A DNA stretch of 33,697 nt from positions 5,067 to 38,763 of the forward strand of contig MEMN01000039.1 of assembly GCA_001767945.1 (NCBI GenBank), in the 5' to 3' direction. Positions within the stretch are counted from its first letter, which is position 1; every line of letters starts with the position of its first letter. This stretch comes from Alphaproteobacteria bacterium RIFCSPHIGHO2_12_FULL_66_14. GTDB taxonomy: Bacteria; Pseudomonadota; Alphaproteobacteria; Reyranellales; Reyranellaceae. Position numbers and translations under genes: made by a program. Under the pieces are notes generated by a model. That model was not told the DNA's origin and did not search any database. It saw only the letters and a list, made by a program, of their open reading frames with translations. Positions 30,868 through 33,697 of the stretch are shown piece after piece.

Positions 30868-31839
30868 ATGATGCCCGCACTTTCGGCCGTGATCTGCACC
30901 CGCAACCGCGCCGGCAAACTGCGCCGTGCAGTCGACAGCATCCTGGCCAACACGTTCCGCGAGTTCGAGCTGATCGTGGTCGACCAGAGCACCGACAGCG
31001 CGACGCGCGACGCGCTCTCCGACATCGACGATCCCAGGCTGCGCTACATCTGGACCGACACGGTGGGCGTGGCGATCTCGCGCAACATCGCGGTCCGCAC
31101 GGCGCGCGCCGACATCGTGGTCTTCACCGACGACGACTGCGTGTGCGACCGGGAATGGTTGGCGTCGATCCGGGCGGAATTCGCCGCTGATCCCGGCGCG
31201 CTCGGCGTCTATGGCCGCGTGGTGCCCTACGGGCGCCGCGGCGACGTGGGCTGGGACTGCGTCAACGAGGCCGGCGACATGATCTGCCCCGCCATCAACG
31301 AATCGACGACGCGCCTGGCGGTGGACCGGCCAGCCATCCCGCATCTCGTCCTGGGCGGCGGCAACAACATGTCCTTCCGCAAGGAAGCGTTCCATCGGGT
31401 CGGCCTGTTCATCGAGGAACTGGGGCCGGGCTCGCGCATCGGCACCGGCGAGGATACCGAGTTTGCCTACCGGCTGCTGTGGCACCGTTGCCGCCTGATC
31501 TATTCACCGGTGCCGTTCGTCGAGCACGATAACTGGCTCGACCGCGCCCAGTTCGCGCGGATGATGAAGGTGGCGATACGCGTGCAGGCCGCCGTGTTCG
31601 GCGCCTACGCCCTGCGCTTCGACGGACTGGCCGCGGGCCACCTGCTGCGCACTGCGTGGCAACTCCTGTGCAACCGGCTGGCCATCGGATCCGCCGCCGT
31701 GGGCCTTTACCACTTCGCGACCGGCCTACCCTGGAGCGTGAAGTTCCGCCTGAGCCGGCCACCCCGCCTCTGCCGCACGGTCGGTCAGCGTTCGCGGAAG
31801 GCCCTTGCGATCTGGTCGGTCAAAGGCTTGACCAGGTAG
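30868..31839 (+). CDS. GT2-family glycosyltransferase
   Basis: The 323-residue protein is a GT-A-fold family 2 glycosyltransferase: VICTRNRAGKLRRAVDSI (nucleotide site), DQSTDSATRDAL, and FTDDDC with Asp88-Asp90 as the metal/nucleotide-binding DxD. LGGGNNMSFRKEAFHRVGLF and GTGEDTEFAYRLL follow, the latter holding the probable catalytic ED. It has no strong membrane segment except weak hydrophobic parts near the C terminus. It would add sugars to a lipid-linked chain. Its last 55 bases overlap the 3' end of the convergent HlyD gene. The upstream ATG at 30805 is possible but adds a region without family resemblance. Confidence 0.92.
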   Translation: MMPALSAVICTRNRAGKLRRAVDSILANTFREFELIVVDQSTDSATRDALSDIDDPRLRYIWTDTVGVAISRNIAVRTARADIVVFTDDDCVCDREWLASIRAEFAADPGALGVYGRVVPYGRRGDVGWDCVNEAGDMICPAINESTTRLAVDRPAIPHLVLGGGNNMSFRKEAFHRVGLFIEELGPGSRIGTGEDTEFAYRLLWHRCRLIYSPVPFVEHDNWLDRAQFARMMKVAIRVQAAVFGAYALRFDGLAAGHLLRTAWQLLCNRLAIGSAAVGLYHFATGLPWSVKFRLSRPPRLCRTVGQRSRKALAIWSVKGLTR

Positions 31840-33098
31840 GAGAGCGCCGTGCGGTCGACGGTGCGCCCGTAGATCTCTGCCGACATGCCGGACTGAAGCC
31901 TGAACTCCGTCCCGGCGCCCGCCTGGCGCAATGCATCGGCGGCGAGCGCGAGGCGCGCAGCAAAGTAGGATTCGCCAGTCTGGGGATCGCGGGTCAGGTC
32001 GGCGGCGACGTGGGTCACGGTGCCGCCGAACTCAGGCGTCGTGCGCTGGTTGAAGGCCGGAAAGCGGATGACGGCGTCCTGCCCGACGTGGACCTGGTCG
32101 ATGTCGCGTGGCGCGATCCGCGCTTCGATCACCAGCGTCTCGCCCTCGGGAACGATCTGCATGACCTGCTCGCCCGGGCCGACAACACCACCCACGGTGT
32201 GGACCGCGAGTTGGTGCACGATCCCGGCGCGCGGCGCGCGGATCTCGACGCGCTTCAACATGTCCTCGGCCGCGGCACGCCGCTCCGTCAGTTCGGCCCA
32301 CTTGGCCTGGGCGTCGCGCAGCTCCTTCATCACCTCGGTGCGGTGATCCTGTTCGAGTCCGATGACCTGGAGGCGTGTCTCGGCGATGCGCGCGCGCGTG
32401 CGCGCGATCGTGGCGACGAGGTTGGCCCGCTCGCCGGCGATGCGCGCCTCCTCGCGCTGCAGCGCCGTATACTTGGCCAGCGGTATTAGTTTGCGCTTCC
32501 AGAGCTTGCGGTTCTCGCCCAGCTCGGTGGTCACGAGCGCGAGTTCGCGCACCTTGGAGTCGAGCAGCGCCTCGAGGCCGCCCACCTCCTCGTCGAGCTG
32601 ATTGATGCGTTCGGCGAGCTGCGCCTTCTGCCCGAGCCTGCCCGAGCGACGGCTCTCGAACAGGGTGCGCTCGCCGGCGATCATCTCCATGAGTTCGGGC
32701 GCCGCCTCGCGCTCCTGGAGACTGGCCGGCAGGGTTAGAAGCTCCGCCTCGTCGCGCTCGGCCTTGAGCCTGGCCTGGCGCACCGCCAGCTCGTCGAGCT
32801 GGGTCGTGATGACGCCGAGACTGGCGCGCGCAATGGTCTCGTCGAGACGCATCACGATGTCGCCCGCCCCGACCGCGTCGCCATCCCGCACGCGGATCTC
32901 GCTCACGACACCGCCGGTCGGGTGCTGGACCTTCTTCACGTTGGTATCGACGACCACGGTGCCGGGCGCGACGATGGCGCCAGCCAGGCTGGCCGTGGCG
33001 GCCCATCCGCCGACGCCGCCGACCAACAGAAAGACACCGGCAAGACCCGCCCCCAGATAGCCGCGCAGACCATCCCTCACATTGTCCGGCTCCCTCAT
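31785..33098 (-). CDS. Type I secretion periplasmic adaptor (HlyD/PrsE family)
   Basis: The 437-residue protein is an HlyD/PrsE-type adaptor: an N-terminal cytoplasmic stub, one membrane helix ([19 protein letters not shown]), a first lipoyl half ([23 protein letters not shown]), a long coiled-coil (about residues 100-290, Arg/Glu/Leu-rich), a second half beginning [19 protein letters not shown], and a C-terminal beta domain with GMSAEIYG. It would link the ATPase/permease upstream to an outer-membrane TolC. Its ATG overlaps the ATPase stop by four bases. The secreted protein is not visible in this window. Confidence 0.93.
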   Translation of the reverse strand: MREPDNVRDGLRGYLGAGLAGVFLLVGGVGGWAATASLAGAIVAPGTVVVDTNVKKVQHPTGGVVSEIRVRDGDAVGAGDIVMRLDETIARASLGVITTQLDELAVRQARLKAERDEAELLTLPASLQEREAAPELMEMIAGERTLFESRRSGRLGQKAQLAERINQLDEEVGGLEALLDSKVRELALVTTELGENRKLWKRKLIPLAKYTALQREEARIAGERANLVATIARTRARIAETRLQVIGLEQDHRTEVMKELRDAQAKWAELTERRAAAEDMLKRVEIRAPRAGIVHQLAVHTVGGVVGPGEQVMQIVPEGETLVIEARIAPRDIDQVHVGQDAVIRFPAFNQRTTPEFGGTVTHVAADLTRDPQTGESYFAARLALAADALRQAGAGTEFRLQSGMSAEIYGRTVDRTALSYLVKPLTDQIARAFRER

Positions 33099-33697
33099 GG
33101 CGCACCTTCCGCAACGACCCTGAAGCGGCCAGGTGCCTGAGGCGGCGCCGCGACCGGCTGCAGCACGGTGCGCAACACTTCGTCCTTGGGCCCGAAAGCC
33201 TGAACCTGCCCGTCAGCCAGGACGAGGACCTGGTCGCATCCTGCCAAGGCCGATGGGCGATGGGCGATCACGACCACGGCGGCGCCGCGCGCCCGGGCGC
33301 CGAGGATCGCGCGCGTGAGGGCTGCGTCTCCGGCTGCATCGAGGTTCGAATTCGGCTCATCGAGGACGACCAGAAACGGATCGCCGTAGAGGGCCCTTGC
33401 CAGGGCGATGCGCTGCCGCTGCCCCGCCGACAGGGCGGACCCGCCCTCGCCGATGCGCGTTTCATAGCCCTCGGAAAGGCGCAGGATCATGTCGTGGACG
33501 TCGGCGGCGCGCGCGGCCGCGATGACGGCCTCCGCGGACGGCGCGGGTGCCAGTCGCGCGATATTGGCCGCGACGGTGCCGTCGAATAGCTCGATGTCCT
33601 GCGGCAGGTAGCCGATGTGATCGCCGAGCGCATCGGGCGACCACTGATCGAGCGCGGCGGCGTCGAGGCGCACGGTGCCCCTGAGCCAAGGCCAGGC
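33095..33697 (-). CDS. Type I secretion ABC ATPase/permease, C-terminal part (cut by window edge)
   Basis: The 200 residues visible are the end of a PrsD/AprD-type ATPase. Walker A lies beyond the edge. Visible are [31 protein letters not shown], the signature [15 protein letters not shown], Walker [14 protein letters not shown] and the switch VIAHRPSAL. The ED-type catalytic Glu is present in DEPNSN. Together with the adaptor it forms an exporter for repeat-in-toxin-like or other C-terminally signalled proteins, such as PrsDE that exports glycanases with exopolysaccharide loci. The nearby flippase and glycosyltransferase fit that. Confidence 0.92.
   Translation of the reverse strand, partial: AWPWLRGTVRLDAAALDQWSPDALGDHIGYLPQDIELFDGTVAANIARLAPAPSAEAVIAAARAADVHDMILRLSEGYETRIGEGGSALSAGQRQRIALARALYGDPFLVVLDEPNSNLDAAGDAALTRAILGARARGAAVVVIAHRPSALAGCDQVLVLADGQVQAFGPKDEVLRTVLQPVAAPPQAPGRFRVVAEGAP

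Overview
This is a high-GC window with short intergenic gaps, many ATGA/GTGA start-stop overlaps and strong GGAGG-type ribosome binding sites. The gene content (Liv-type ABC operon with an acyl-CoA ligase, MAPEG protein, PF10014 dioxygenase, many SDRs, PrsDE-like type I secretion) suggests an alphaproteobacterium of the Rhodospirillales/Hyphomicrobiales/Reyranella kind. That assignment is an inference from gene content and composition. I see no rRNA, tRNA, CRISPR array, IS element or phage gene.

Region 1 (1-9147) is a carboxylate uptake and CoA-activation locus. On the minus strand lie an acyl-CoA dehydrogenase and two hotdog thioesterases, packed end to end. Divergent from them on the plus strand are livH, livM, livG and livF, a long-chain-type acyl-CoA ligase and a periplasmic binding protein, closed by a strong intrinsic terminator. 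The pairing of a Liv transporter with a ligase, dehydrogenase and thioesterases points to an imported organic acid that becomes a CoA thioester, rather than an amino acid.

Region 2 (9159-14329) holds small metabolic genes. They are a small exported protein, two overlapping tandem SDRs (the second starting with TTG), a divergent SnoaL/NTF2-like gene and HxlR-type regulator, an alpha/beta hydrolase, a PF10014 2-oxoglutarate/Fe(II) dioxygenase and a third SDR.

Region 3 (14330-16071) is sparse. It has one small exported protein, one small uncharacterised ORF, and a 0.5-kb stretch with two perfect inverted repeats laid over a promoter-like sequence but no convincing gene behind it.

Region 4 (16072-18831, minus strand) looks like a stress or anion operon: a SulP transporter with STAS domain, a tandem universal stress protein and a DksA/TraR-type zinc-finger protein.

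Region 5 (18832-23381) starts with a 0.7-kb gene-free stretch unusually rich in perfect palindromes. A four-gene efflux-type cassette follows: TetR regulator, membrane-fusion protein, FtsX-like permease and ABC ATPase, translationally coupled or close to it. Just after it lies a 56-codon ORF that looks like only the C-terminal end of a CYTH domain. This may mark where the cassette replaced the front of an older gene.

Region 6 (23408-33697) contains a MAPEG protein, two small uncharacterised proteins, an orphan family-3 solute-binding protein with a possible coupled micro-ORF, a TPR protein, a GH1 beta-glucosidase, a membrane-anchored peptidoglycan-binding protein, a Wzx-like flippase, a GT2 glycosyltransferase, and the adaptor and (truncated by the window edge) ATPase/permease of a type I secretion system.
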